Part shown: positions 1-8,860 of the stretch, one piece after another
How positions within the stretch are numbered: the stretch's first letter is position 1
Layout: every line of letters begins with the position of its first letter
Made by a program: the position numbers and the translations under genes
Assembly: GCF_027125355.1 (NCBI RefSeq)
Contig: NZ_CP114052.1
Location: 1,612,001 to 1,676,000 of the forward strand
Direction of reading: 5' to 3'
DNA: 64,000 nt
Source of the DNA: Peptostreptococcus equinus
Lineage (GTDB): Bacteria > Bacillota > Clostridia > Peptostreptococcales > Peptostreptococcaceae
Notes under the pieces: generated by a model
What the model saw: the letters and a program-made list of their open reading frames with translations, nothing else
The model's database searches: none
What the model was told of the DNA's origin: nothing

Positions 1-3
1 AAA

Positions 4-1146
4 TCATTTAACATATTCACTATTTTTTAGTATTTCAATTGAATGGCTTATTTTCTCTTTTGAAACCATTACTACCGGTCCAGTACAACCCATACCACTT
101 TCTGCATATATACCCTTTTTCCACAACGCTTTTACAGCATCTTCTAAATCAAGTATATCAACCCCTGCAATAGTTTCAGTCACTACTTCTTTTTCTGGAA
201 CCTTAACTTCTTCTACTTCTTCATGAGACAGTTTCTTTGATTTTAATTCACTTATTTCTTTATCGAAACAGCATTTTATTGCTTCTTTGTATTCTTTTCT
301 TGCTACTTCACTAATATCACCTTTTACAACATCATAAGCATATTTAAGGGCATTAGCAACTACTGGTGAACCGCTGGCTCTAGATAATATTAATACTCTT
401 CTATCATAATCTTCTCCAACTCCAGGACCATAACCATATCCTTGAGCTTCAAAATCTCCGCCCGTATTGAATGATGAGAACATCTTCATTAACAAATTTC
501 CTGTAAGGCTATCTGTCACCATTACATCAGGTACGCCCATCAATAAGTCATTTCCTCTCATTATTGATCCACCATCTGCTCTAAGTGATTCAGCAAATTC
601 AAAATCGTATCCATTCTCTTTTAAATTTATTAATATTTTTTCTACTTGCCTAGCGCCATCTAGGTTAAGTATACCTACACTTGGTTTTTTCTTACCACAA
701 GCTTTTGCAGTTGCTATTCCATAAATTGCGTTTCTAGCCATAGCTTCTACTCTATCTGTCGCAGATGTACCTGTAGTAGTTGCTAAGTACATTTCTTTGC
801 CTCTTGCAGGAGTTACTACTCTTCCCACTGTAGAAACTCCTATTGGGAAATTGTAATGCATAGTTACGCAAGCATCTATTTCTTTTGCATCTAGCAATTC
901 TTCCATTTTTTTATACATCAAATCTTCAGTGTCTACTTCATAAGATTCAAAACCTTGATCAGACTTTCCAATTAATACAATTTCAAATAGAGGATTTTTT
1001 GCTAGTTTAGCTCCATTAATTAAATTTTCACTTCCATGCTCGCTTCCTAGTGTAGTTAGTCCTATTTTTATTTTCTTTCCAAAATTACCAGTTTCTATTG
1101 CATCTGCAACTTCTAGTAATACATCAGATATCAATTTATTTGACAT
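4..1146 (-). CDS. grdD: Glycine reductase complex protein C, subunit GrdD
   Basis: Subunit of protein C of glycine reductase. With GrdC it turns the carboxymethyl-selenoether on GrdA into acetyl phosphate, so this is the ATP-yielding end of Stickland glycine fermentation; cytoplasmic. The 380-residue protein has the phosphotransacetylase/PlsX-like fold expected for GrdD. The motif ESGMGCTGPV near the C-terminus carries Cys354, matching the family cysteine that forms the acetyl thioester. It starts at an ATG behind a GGAGGG-type ribosome binding site, 12 bases after grdC, and is the last gene of the operon visible here. The TGA stop lies at 4-6, so the gene is complete but any terminator is outside the window. 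Confidence 0.95.
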   Translation of the reverse strand: MSNKLISDVLLEVADAIETGNFGKKIKIGLTTLGSEHGSENLINGAKLAKNPLFEIVLIGKSDQGFESYEVDTEDLMYKKMEELLDAKEIDACVTMHYNFPIGVSTVGRVVTPARGKEMYLATTTGTSATDRVEAMARNAIYGIATAKACGKKKPSVGILNLDGARQVEKILINLKENGYDFEFAESLRADGGSIMRGNDLLMGVPDVMVTDSLTGNLLMKMFSSFNTGGDFEAQGYGYGPGVGEDYDRRVLILSRASGSPVVANALKYAYDVVKGDISEVARKEYKEAIKCCFDKEISELKSKKLSHEEVEEVKVPEKEVVTETIAGVDILDLEDAVKALWKKGIYAESGMGCTGPVVMVSKEKISHSIEILKNSEYVK

Positions 1147-1158
1147 ATCTACACCCTC

Positions 1159-2694
1159 CTATTCATTTATCATGTCCTGGGCTATATTTCTCATAGACTC
1201 TGCAATTATTTTTCTTATTTCATCCTTTGAAATAGATGAACTTTGTTCTTCTTGTTCTCCTGGATTTCTTTCTACTATAAATGATAAACCATCAAATAAG
1301 TTTGTCATTCTTCCAAGGAATAGGCTTCCCTTACCTACAATCATAGCTCTATTTCTCTCACCTACTGTTAGGTCATCTATCATAAAACCTACATATGGTA
1401 CTCCTGAAGGTATATGTCCTTGAGTAGGAGCCCATCCTGGTAAACCATGATTTGCAATAAAATCTTTTAATTCTTTCTTTTCTATCTCACCTCTAGTTGC
1501 TGCAAGTGCTCCTATCATCTTGTAGTTTGCTTCTGGAACATTACCTGCACCAGCTGGCTTTGTTATATCTGGATTTTGCATTTCTACTGAAAATATATCC
1601 ACATCTGGTATCTTCAATCCATCTCTATCTAATCCTTGTGTAATTAATGATGTCATTACAGCCTGAGGTGCTGATCCTGTTCCAACTGTATGCTTTCCTA
1701 CTAGATCTGTTCTAATAATTGGATTTACGCCATCATTCTCAGAAATAATTACAGCAAAACCACCCACTACATCTTCAAGTACTGGAAGACCTTTTTTCAA
1801 ATGATCTTTTGCATTCATTCCTAATTTTGCCGAAGCTCCACCAGCTACTACCATTACATTTTTATGTATTCCAGCTTTAACAAGTGCTGCTGCATTTGTA
1901 AGTGCATGTGCTGGAGCTGCACAAAAACCTCTAGTATCTGAACCACTAGCATTTGTAAGACCTGCCATTTCTGCTATTGATTTAGCAAAGTTTCCTCCAC
2001 CTCTTTGGTTCATATCACCACAAGCTTCTTCAGAGCACTCAATTACATAATCTATAGAGTCTTTATCTACACCTGAACTTCTAAGAACTTCAAGAGCTGA
2101 AATTACACCTGAAGTTTTTACTACTAGATTTTCAAACATTGTATGAGCACTTAAATTTACATCAACATCATGTGCTCTTTTTACATAGCCTACCAGCTTA
2201 TCTTCAAAGTAAAGTCCTTGAGCTATGTGATTTTCTAGTAATTCTTCAGAACCACTTATGTCTTCTCCAACTAAAATATGGAAAAAATCCTTTAATTCAG
2301 AATAATTTTCTTCTATTTTAGTTTTTACATTATCTACAAATTCATTAGACAATTTTACTAACTCAAATGCATCACATATTTGCATTAATGCTAAAAACTC
2401 GTCTTCTGGAACTATCTGACCAAATTTACCATATCTTTCTCCCTTGTGTTCAATTTCGCACCATGGAAGCTTCTTATCTGCCAAAAATTCTGGTCTTACA
2501 TTTCCTATATAAACTTGGTTAGGAATATAATTCACAACTTCTTCGTAGCTTCTAATTTTAGCTTTTATTTCTTTTAGGAACTCAGAATCAGGATTTATTT
2601 CCTGTTCTATTGTGCAAGTTGTACCATTTTTTACAATCATATCAGGAGTATGTACAAGTACATAACCTGCTCCTCTAAATACTGGGAATGACAT
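1159..2694 (-). CDS. grdC: Glycine reductase complex protein C, subunit GrdC
   Basis: Partner of GrdD in protein C, releasing acetyl phosphate from carboxymethylated selenoprotein A. The 511-residue product resembles ketoacyl-ACP synthase III (FabH)/thiolase-like enzymes, as GrdC does. Visible motifs include a GFCAAPAHALTNAA stretch with a likely active-site cysteine, and AGGASAKLGM. The start follows a GGAGGTAAATT ribosome binding site and the gene sits 91 bases behind grdB. The C-terminal 30 residues are polar (EQEEQSSSISKDE) and look like a flexible tail. Assignment rests on family resemblance and the unbroken operon order grdE-grdA-grdB-grdC-grdD. Confidence 0.95.
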   Translation of the reverse strand: MSFPVFRGAGYVLVHTPDMIVKNGTTCTIEQEINPDSEFLKEIKAKIRSYEEVVNYIPNQVYIGNVRPEFLADKKLPWCEIEHKGERYGKFGQIVPEDEFLALMQICDAFELVKLSNEFVDNVKTKIEENYSELKDFFHILVGEDISGSEELLENHIAQGLYFEDKLVGYVKRAHDVDVNLSAHTMFENLVVKTSGVISALEVLRSSGVDKDSIDYVIECSEEACGDMNQRGGGNFAKSIAEMAGLTNASGSDTRGFCAAPAHALTNAAALVKAGIHKNVMVVAGGASAKLGMNAKDHLKKGLPVLEDVVGGFAVIISENDGVNPIIRTDLVGKHTVGTGSAPQAVMTSLITQGLDRDGLKIPDVDIFSVEMQNPDITKPAGAGNVPEANYKMIGALAATRGEIEKKELKDFIANHGLPGWAPTQGHIPSGVPYVGFMIDDLTVGERNRAMIVGKGSLFLGRMTNLFDGLSFIVERNPGEQEEQSSSISKDEIRKIIAESMRNIAQDMINE

Positions 2695-2785
2695 AATTTA
2701 CCTCCAAATTCAATAATATTTAAAATAGTAATATTGGTAGGCTTAAAATAAGTCTACCAATATTGTTTATAGCTAAAAGTAATAA

Positions 2786-4096
2786 CTAGTCTTCAAAAAC
2801 TGTTTGTCCATCAACTTCCACAGTTAATGCCTTTAATGCCTTTTCAACTAATCCTCTCCTCAATGCTTTTTCTTCTGCATGTTCTAAGGCAGGATTTCCA
2901 AGAGGATGAGGTATAGCTATTGTTGGAACTATTCTATTTGCACCAACTGTCAGAGAAATAGGAACTACTGTACACATATGTACTACCGGTAAACCAGCTC
3001 TCTCTATTTCTTTTACCATCGTTGCACCGCAACGAGTACAAGTTCCTCACGTAGATGTTAAAACAACTGCATCCACACCATCTGCCAGCATTTTCTGTGC
3101 TATTTCGGCTGCATATATTTTAGCCGAAGCAACTGCTGTACCATTACCTACTGTTGTATAGAATTTGTTGTGTAATTCTCCTATCAGCCCTTCTTTTTCC
3201 ATATCTCTAAGAACATCTACAGGTAATACTCTATCAGAATCTTGGTTTGCATACGAGGGATCATATCCACCATGAGCGGTTTCCCAACCTTCTTCAGTAA
3301 GATCATCAATACCCGTAATATCATATTCTCCATATTTTGTCGCACTTGAAGATTCTATTCTATCTGGATTTCCCTTTGGTACTATACCACCTGATGTACA
3401 AAGAGCTATTTTACACTGTGATAAGTCTTTTACTGCTGGATTTGGATCTACTCTATCAAAACTTGGCATCGGATATTCTGTTTCAAATTCTTCACCATTA
3501 ATTTTTTTAACAAGCATATCTACAGCTCTTTTTGATCCTCTTTCTTCTGCAAAAAAGTTAACTCTTACTCCTCTTTCAATATAACCATCTTCTTTTGGAG
3601 ACGCTATTTCTTCATTTTTAGCCAATTTTATAGCAAGCTTTGCTATCTTTGGTAAGGCCTTTCTCATACCTGCAGCTGAATTAGATGTTTCAACAATGTA
3701 TAATTCTTTTTTAAACATATCTGCCCCAGGATTTTCTATATACATACCTGTTAAGCAAACAATATCCAATTCTTTTTGTACTACGCTAGTAATTGTACCA
3801 CAAGCTACACCATATCTACCTGCATTAAATGCTGGTCCTGCTATAAATACTTGTGGATTAAATTTCTTGATCATTTCAAGTACTTCTCTACTTGCCTTAT
3901 CTATATTTTCATTAAAATAACTGTCTCCGCATACGATTGTAGCTACAATTTCAAATTCTTCTCCTAGTTTTTGTTCTAATTGCTTACTTACTGGAGGAAG
4001 TTCTTCTAATATTTGTGGTTCAACGTCTGCTTTTTCTTCTCCACCTATTCCAGCAAAGAATTGGTTAATATAATGAACTACTCTAATCTTTGACAT
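2786..4096 (-). CDS. grdB: Glycine reductase component B gamma subunit GrdB, selenoprotein with in-frame UGA
   Basis: Substrate-binding selenoprotein of glycine reductase protein B: it takes the glycine Schiff base from GrdE and passes the carboxymethyl group to GrdA. An in-frame TGA at 3047-3049 divides the frame into 349 and 86 residues; read as selenocysteine the product is 436 residues, the usual GrdB size. The context is STU-GTCTRCG, so Sec350 and Cys353 form the known U-x-x-C redox motif. The downstream half has no ribosome binding site of its own. The start is the ATG at 4096 behind GGAGGTAAAAT. Two separate genes would be a mis-annotation. Confidence 0.97.
3047..3049 (-). other. Selenocysteine UGA codon of grdB
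   Basis: TGA read on the minus strand between codons for ...VVLTST and GTCTRCG. The frame stays open and family-like on both sides, and the position matches the conserved selenocysteine of GrdB proteins. The bacterial SECIS hairpin should lie in the roughly 40 bases that follow. Confidence 0.95.
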
Positions 4097-4117
4097 TATT
4101 TTACCTCCTATTGGATT

Positions 4118-4594
4118 TTATAGATACTTGCAGAATTCGTCTCTTATTTCAGACATTTCTTCAGCAATTTCATCGCATTCTAGAACCATTTCCATCATTC
4201 CAATTTGTTCTTCATAAACCTCTTCATTGAATTGTTCTTTCATTTCTTCTTCTACCACATGGTATACACTTAGCCCAAGTTCAACACCTGCAAGTGGTCC
4301 AGCAAAAGTTGGATCTCCTGCTGTTACTGTTTCGGCTGCAAGACCTGCAGCTTCGGCTTCAGCGGCACCTAGTAAAACCACAACATTTTCGTTGCCAAAT
4401 TTTTCGGCAGCATTTTTTACTCTGTTCTGGTTTTCAAGGTCCATAGCCCCAGCAGCTGTTCAGACGAAGCATTCAGTAGATGAGAATACTACTTCAGCAC
4501 CATCGACAGTCTTTACGCATTCTTCGATAGCAGGTCCAGGTATACCGTCTCTGTCACCGATTATTATTACTTTTTTATTCTTTAAAGTTGTCAT
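4118..4594 (-). CDS. grdA: Glycine reductase selenoprotein A (GrdA)
   Basis: Small selenoprotein A, the carrier whose selenocysteine picks up the carboxymethyl group from protein B and presents it to protein C; it is then re-reduced by thioredoxin. Read from the ATG at 4594 (behind GGAGAAAG), an in-frame TGA at 4460-4462 falls at residue 45 in the motif [16 protein letters not shown], the signature of GrdA. The full product is 158 residues, the normal length. The cysteine two residues before Sec gives the conserved C-x-x-U pair. A search that stops at TGA sees only the last 108 residues. Confidence 0.97.
4460..4462 (-). other. Selenocysteine UGA codon of grdA
   Basis: TGA on the minus strand within CFVU-TAAGAMD, the canonical GrdA selenocysteine site. 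The bases just after it (ACAGCTGCTGGGGCT) can form a short GC-rich hairpin, as expected for a bacterial SECIS element. Confidence 0.95.
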
Positions 4595-4807
4595 AATCTT
4601 TCTCCTTTATTTTTTTATGGCATTTTCGCACTATGCCTTCATACAATTTATAATTATAATATTATTTATTTTTAAGTATTTTATCTTAATTTTGCATTTA
4701 TATAGTCAATGCTTATGGCTATTATTTTATGTATTTTACGTATTTTTAGTATCTATTTAGTTGATTTTTTATAATCTTTGCATATAATTTTTTTATTGTA
4801 GATATTA
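4595..4807 (-). promoter_or_regulatory. Gap before grdA with possible internal promoter
   Basis: A 213-base AT-rich spacer separates grdE from grdA, the widest gap in the operon. On the minus strand it carries TTGACT, followed 15 bases later by TAAGAT, inside a stretch also able to form a short GCATT...AATGC stem. A second small hairpin (GGCAT/ATGCC arms, about 4619-4637) sits shortly before the grdA ribosome binding site. An internal promoter or processing site feeding grdA is possible, but nothing here proves it. Confidence 0.3.
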
Positions 4808-6094
4808 TTAATAGGTTTTTGCTGTTAAATAACCAAATCCTGTTTCATTAGTTGCTCCAGTAATACACTGAATTTCGCATTCTATTGATCCATCTTCTCT
4901 AAGTGAGTGTTCATTACCACCAGCAATTACATTTACAACTTCTATATGACCTATTATTCTATCCATCTTTGGTAATACTACATACTGATTTGCATTACCT
5001 CCAGTAACAACTGCATCTGCCTTTGGATCAGCATCTGCTAAAGACTGAGATGCACCATCTCTACCAGCATATTCATCTGTTACTATTACAGTTTTTACAC
5101 CTTGATCTTCAATCTTTTTACAGTTCATAATTAAGTCTGTATCAGGATTTCCAAAACCTTCTTGAGAAACTATAACTGCATCTAATCCTAAGTACTTGCA
5201 AAGCTTAGAAGACCAGTTAGAAGATCTTTCCTTATCTGCTAAATAAACATTTTCGTTTGTTATAATAACACCTAAGAAGTTTATTTCCTTACCATGTTTT
5301 GCATATAGTTCTTCTATTACACCATTGTTTAAATGAACATATGAAGGATTTTTATCACAAGCTGATACACAGTTACCAGATACTATAGCTCCATCCATTA
5401 TCTCTGTAGGATAAAGTATTGTAGGAACTATCTGCTTTGCATCTACACCATACACATATGTATCGTGTAATAACCCTTGAGTTTGTAACATATATACATA
5501 TCCTACTTTTGGAAGGTCAGGATACTGCGCAATCTGTTCAAGTAATGGCTTAGTTTCATATACATTTACTTCTTCAGCTTCTAAGTCTCTCGCTAATTCT
5601 CCAAGATATTGAGCAGCCTTGAATCCTAAAAATCTTACTGCCTTTTCATGTTCATGTTGTTTTACACCTTCAGCCGGTTCAGCAATTACCACTAGATTTA
5701 CTGTCTTAGAAAATGGAGTATATTGAGCTCCTAATCCAGTCATATCTATAATCCCTTCTTGGAAACCGACTATTTTTCCAGTAGTTACTACAGCCATTCC
5801 TTTTAATACATAAGTTCTACCCTCACCAACTGTTTCAACTTTTGAAAGTATGCCTGGGAATATTCCACCCTTGCCTTCAACCTTTACTCTTGGTTCAATA
5901 ACATCCTTCACAGGTGTTATTCTTACACTTTCGCCTGGTCTAGCAATATCTAAATCAACTGATGCTATATGCTCATCATCCCATATTGCTTTTACTAGTT
6001 CTTCTTTGTTTACAAATAAAACACCTTTTTCAATCTTCGTTTGATCACCAAATTGGATATCCTTTATGAAGATTTTGCCTACTTCAAGACGCAT
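4808..6094 (-). CDS. grdE: Glycine reductase component B proprotein GrdE (alpha and beta subunits)
   Basis: Precursor of the two carbonyl-bearing subunits of glycine reductase protein B, which bind glycine as a Schiff base. It is 428 residues long. The self-cleavage motif is visible as SGNCVSACDKNPS, with Asn241-Cys242; cleavage before Cys242 in this family leaves a pyruvoyl group on the new N-terminus. The ATG lies behind GGAGGTAAGCC and the gene follows trxA by 35 bases. The two mature subunits would be about 241 and 187 residues. Confidence 0.96.
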   Translation of the reverse strand: MRLEVGKIFIKDIQFGDQTKIEKGVLFVNKEELVKAIWDDEHIASVDLDIARPGESVRITPVKDVIEPRVKVEGKGGIFPGILSKVETVGEGRTYVLKGMAVVTTGKIVGFQEGIIDMTGLGAQYTPFSKTVNLVVIAEPAEGVKQHEHEKAVRFLGFKAAQYLGELARDLEAEEVNVYETKPLLEQIAQYPDLPKVGYVYMLQTQGLLHDTYVYGVDAKQIVPTILYPTEIMDGAIVSGNCVSACDKNPSYVHLNNGVIEELYAKHGKEINFLGVIITNENVYLADKERSSNWSSKLCKYLGLDAVIVSQEGFGNPDTDLIMNCKKIEDQGVKTVIVTDEYAGRDGASQSLADADPKADAVVTGGNANQYVVLPKMDRIIGHIEVVNVIAGGNEHSLREDGSIECEIQCITGATNETGFGYLTAKTY

Positions 6095-6129
6095 GGCTTA
6101 CCTCCTAATAAATATTTATATTAAAATTT

Positions 6130-6447
6130 TTAATAAAACTTTTTTAACATAGTTTCTATATTTTCTATATTTGCATCATCCTTAGTTATTTCTTCAACTT
6201 TTTCTCCATCTTTGTAGATAGTCATTGTTGGAAGCCCAAGAACCTTCTGCTTTATTGCTAATCTTCTCGCTTTTGTAATATCCATTGAACAGAATTTTAT
6301 CTTATCGCCATATTTGTCAGCTAATGCATGTACATCTGGCATTAAAGCTTTACAAGGTTCGCAACCCTGACTCCAAAAATCAACAAATATATATCCTTGA
6401 CCTTCTAATACTTCACTTTCAAAATTGTCCTTTGTAAGTTCTAACAT
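6130..6447 (-). CDS. trxA: Glycine-reductase-associated thioredoxin
   Basis: Thioredoxin of 105 residues that reduces selenoprotein A between turnovers. The fold is intact (FVDFWS...[11 protein letters not shown] with the conserved cis-proline), but the active site reads GCEPC (Cys29-Cys32) instead of the usual WCGPC, and Gly replaces the Trp before the first Cys. Atypical CxPC motifs are known from thioredoxins of glycine reductase operons. The ribosome binding site is GGAGG before the ATG. The gene stands between trxB and grdE, separated from trxB by a 118-base gap with a long hairpin. Confidence 0.94.
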   Translation of the reverse strand: MLELTKDNFESEVLEGQGYIFVDFWSQGCEPCKALMPDVHALADKYGDKIKFCSMDITKARRLAIKQKVLGLPTMTIYKDGEKVEEITKDDANIENIETMLKKFY

Positions 6448-6476
6448 TTTGCAACCTCCTGAAAATTTTAATTTAT

Positions 6477-6537
6477 GTGAATCCGTACAAATTTATAGTG
6501 AGTTAAGAACAAAGCGTAAACTTGTACGGATTTTCAC
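6477..6537. repeat. Long intercistronic inverted repeat between trxB and trxA
   Basis: Arms starting GTGAATCCGTACAA and ending TTGTACGGATTTTCAC pair over roughly 18 bases, with a two-base bulge and a loop of about 20 bases. No T-run follows on either strand, so it is not a standard terminator. Its position within the operon suggests an mRNA processing or stability element separating trxB from the downstream messages. Confidence 0.7.
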
Positions 6538-6565
6538 CGTTTTATAAGCTATTTTTATACTTTTA

Positions 6566-7510
6566 TTAATCAAACTTTGATGCTATGTATCTTTCAGCCA
6601 TTACAGCAGCTACTGCTCCATCACTTGTAGCTGTGACTACCTGTCTAACTGGTTTTTGTCTACAATCACCTGCTACAAACACTCCTGGTATTTTTGTTTC
6701 TGTAGAGTCTCCAGCTACAAAATATCCAACTTCATCACAATCTAGTACACCTCTATAGATTTCAGTTTCTGGTACATATCCTATAAATACAAAGCATCCA
6801 AATGTACCATCTTCTTCATCTGCAAAATATTCTGTAACTTCACCAGTAATTTTATTTTTGAATACTATAGACTCAAGTATTCCATCTCCCTTTACCTCTT
6901 CTACTACTGTATCCAATAAAAACTCTATCTTTGGATTTTCTTTAGCCTTGTCAAGTGCTATAGGAGCACATCTAAAACCTTGCCTTCTGTGAACTATAGT
7001 TACTTTTCTAGCAAATTTCGTAAGATATTGAGCTTCTTCTATAGCTGAATCCCCCCCGCCTATTACAAATACTTCAAAGTCTTCGAAGAAATCTGCATCA
7101 CAAGTTGCACAATATGAAACGCCCTTTCCTATTAATTTGTCTTCTCCTGGACAAGACATTTTTCTTGGGTTAGCACCTGATGCTATTATTACAGACTTTG
7201 TTCTATATTCAGCATCCTTAGTCCTGATAGTCTTTATATCACTTTGAAAATCAAAAGATACTACTTCACCCCTTTGAATTTCACATCCAAAAGCTTTGGC
7301 TTGTTGTACCATTCTTGCTGTAAGTGATGGACCTGTAGCATTTTCTAATGATCCTGGATAATTATCAACCTGATGAGTGATAACTATCTGTCCACCGTTT
7401 TTTTCTTTTTCTAATATAAGTGTTTTCAATTTACCTCTAGCTCCATATAAACCAGCAGATAAGCCGGCTGGACCACCACCTATAATCACTAAATCATAAA
7501 TGTTTTCCAT
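6566..7510 (-). CDS. trxB: Thioredoxin reductase (NADPH-dependent)
   Basis: Flavoprotein that passes electrons from NADPH to the operon's thioredoxin. It is 314 residues, the usual size of low-molecular-weight TrxB. N-terminal FAD site GGGPAGLSAG (residues 11-20), redox centre CATC (Cys134-Cys137), NADPH site GGGDSAIEEA and the C-terminal FAD motif GVFVAGDCR are all visible. The start follows GGAGGTGCAAA. It lies 130 bases behind grdX and upstream of trxA, the arrangement seen in glycine reductase operons. Confidence 0.96.
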   Translation of the reverse strand: MENIYDLVIIGGGPAGLSAGLYGARGKLKTLILEKEKNGGQIVITHQVDNYPGSLENATGPSLTARMVQQAKAFGCEIQRGEVVSFDFQSDIKTIRTKDAEYRTKSVIIASGANPRKMSCPGEDKLIGKGVSYCATCDADFFEDFEVFVIGGGDSAIEEAQYLTKFARKVTIVHRRQGFRCAPIALDKAKENPKIEFLLDTVVEEVKGDGILESIVFKNKITGEVTEYFADEEDGTFGCFVFIGYVPETEIYRGVLDCDEVGYFVAGDSTETKIPGVFVAGDCRQKPVRQVVTATSDGAVAAVMAERYIASKFD

Positions 7511-7640
7511 TTTGCACCTCCAAAAATATATAAGATAATGTGATTTTTTTAACTTACTTTTTGCTAATATTATAACTTTCTAGTTTCCTTACTAAAAATA
7601 CTTTTATATAGTTGATAATTCTATAAACTACTTAATTACT

Positions 7641-8027
7641 CTAAATAATAATTCTATCAACAGTTTTAGATATTAAATCCATGTCTATTACCCTAAAATC
7701 ATCTTTAATTTTTTCAGTCCATATAGGTCTTTGCTTATTTTTAGCAAATTTTATCGCTGTGCTTATAGCATCCTCTATCAAAGTTACTGAATTAAAATCA
7801 ACTACAGTATTCTCCTTTAAAACTATTGACCTATATATTGTTTCATTTGGTTTAATACTTCCATAAAGTGGATGAGTTAATAATTCATATCCCTTATGAA
7901 TCAAATTCCTTGAATATTCCAATATTTCAATATAGTCTTTTTCCTCAAATAGAACTAATCTGAAGCCATTTGACTTTAGATAATCTTTTCTTTCTAGAAA
8001 ACTTTTATTATTTGTCACCAGTATCAT
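7641..8027 (-). CDS. grdX: GrdX family protein
   Basis: A 128-residue protein of the GrdX family, found as the first gene of glycine reductase operons; its function is not known. Recognisable features are the opening MILVTNNKSF and the central HPLYGSIKPNETIYRS. It starts at ATG behind a GGGGTG site, about 117 bases downstream of the riboswitch terminator, so it is the first gene whose transcription depends on glycine sensing. No catalytic motif is evident. Family assignment is by resemblance and position. Confidence 0.9.
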   Translation of the reverse strand: MILVTNNKSFLERKDYLKSNGFRLVLFEEKDYIEILEYSRNLIHKGYELLTHPLYGSIKPNETIYRSIVLKENTVVDFNSVTLIEDAISTAIKFAKNKQRPIWTEKIKDDFRVIDMDLISKTVDRIII

Positions 8028-8143
8028 TATTACACCCCATATTGTAAACTTTTATTATGGCTAAAAACATCTAAACAAATGTTTTCCTGCTATTCAAAAA
8101 ATATATTTATCTAAATAAAATATTTTCAAATAAAATTATAAAT

Positions 8144-8173
8144 AAAAAAGGGAATAAAGATGTCTTTATTCCC
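8144..8173 (-). terminator. Intrinsic terminator of the glycine riboswitch
   Basis: Perfect 11-base stem GGGAATAAAGA/TCTTTATTCCC with a 2-base loop, followed on the minus strand by a T-run. It lies between the aptamer and grdX, so it would stop the transcript unless glycine binding favours an antitermination fold. A competing CTCTG/CAGAG hairpin sits just before it. Confidence 0.9.
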
Positions 8174-8187
8174 TCTGTCATTTTTTT

Positions 8188-8296
8188 CAGAGATACGTCC
8201 AATTCTACTATTTTTACCTGAGAATTTCATAATATTTTTGACTGAATATCACTTGTCCCTTCGGTGGCTATTAGCTCTCTCATAGAATCTTCTTCC
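8188..8296 (-). promoter_or_regulatory. Glycine riboswitch, single aptamer (gcvT motif)
   Basis: On the minus strand the conserved blocks of a glycine aptamer appear in order: ATGAGAGAGC, CCACCGAAGGGACAAG, TTCTCAGGTAAAAATAG, then TTGGACGTATCTCTG. These match the gcvT motif (GAGAG, CCGAAGGG, CTCAGGCAAAA, GGAC, CTCT). Only one aptamer is present; the bases before it are promoter and those after it are the terminator. Since the operon degrades glycine, an ON switch that prevents termination when glycine is abundant is the expected logic. Confidence 0.92.
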
Positions 8297-8300
8297 GATT

Positions 8301-8328
8301 ATTATAATATTGTCAATTTTTAGTACAA
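8301..8328 (-). promoter_or_regulatory. Likely promoter of the grd operon
   Basis: Minus strand TTGTAC (8323-8328), 16-base spacer, TATAAT (8301-8306). Transcription would start near 8293, right at the beginning of the glycine aptamer, which supports the call. Confidence 0.65.
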
Positions 8329-8740
8329 TTCAAACTAATTTTGTAATTTTATTGTACAACATTAATTAATAAAATATCAATATATTTTATTAACTTTTAC
8401 TATATTATTTTTAACTTGCTATTATAGTTTTTATCTATATATTCTCATATGTTGATATTGCTGTTTTTTATATTTTTTAAATTAATTATCACTTATTATT
8501 TTATTTATTCAAATACTTTTCATTATATAATTAATTAATATATTTATTTGCACATATACTCAATATATTTTTATATTTTAAACCAATTGTTTATTTAATT
8601 TTAAATATATTCCTCTAATGTTTTTTTCTATAATATATTTTGGATAAATACATATTTATTTACTTCTTTTCACTCGATCATATATAAATTGTATTAAATT
8701 TGTACATTAGTTTTGTATTTTAAATAGTTTATCTAAACAT
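8329..8740. other. AT-rich intergenic stretch, no gene seen
   Basis: About 410 bases made up almost wholly of A and T between the grd promoter and the purC terminator. No open frame of meaningful length, RNA signature or repeat was recognised on either strand. Confidence 0.6.
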
Positions 8741-8782
8741 AAAAAATAGTGGTATTAGACAATTAAAACATCCAATACCACT
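8741..8782 (-). terminator. Terminator after purC
   Basis: A 12-base stem AGTGGTATTGGA/TCTAATACCACT (one G-U pair) with an 11-base loop, followed by ATTTTTT on the minus strand, about 80 bases past the purC stop. Confidence 0.85.
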
Positions 8783-8860
8783 ATAAAATTTCCTAACAAA
8801 AATTTATTACAACTTTTTATGTAAATTTATATATATTTATAACTTATTTATTTGACATTA

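Noticed and set aside
2786..3019. Separate small gene for the 77-residue frame after the grdB TGA
   Set aside because: It is the C-terminus of GrdB read past selenocysteine; no ribosome binding site of its own.
4227..4760. Plus-strand frame of 177 codons opposite grdA
   Set aside because: Low-complexity shadow of grdA; no start signals and no family resemblance.
8297..8400. Second glycine aptamer upstream of the first
   Set aside because: This stretch holds the promoter and AT-only DNA without CCGAAGGG or CTCAGG-type blocks.
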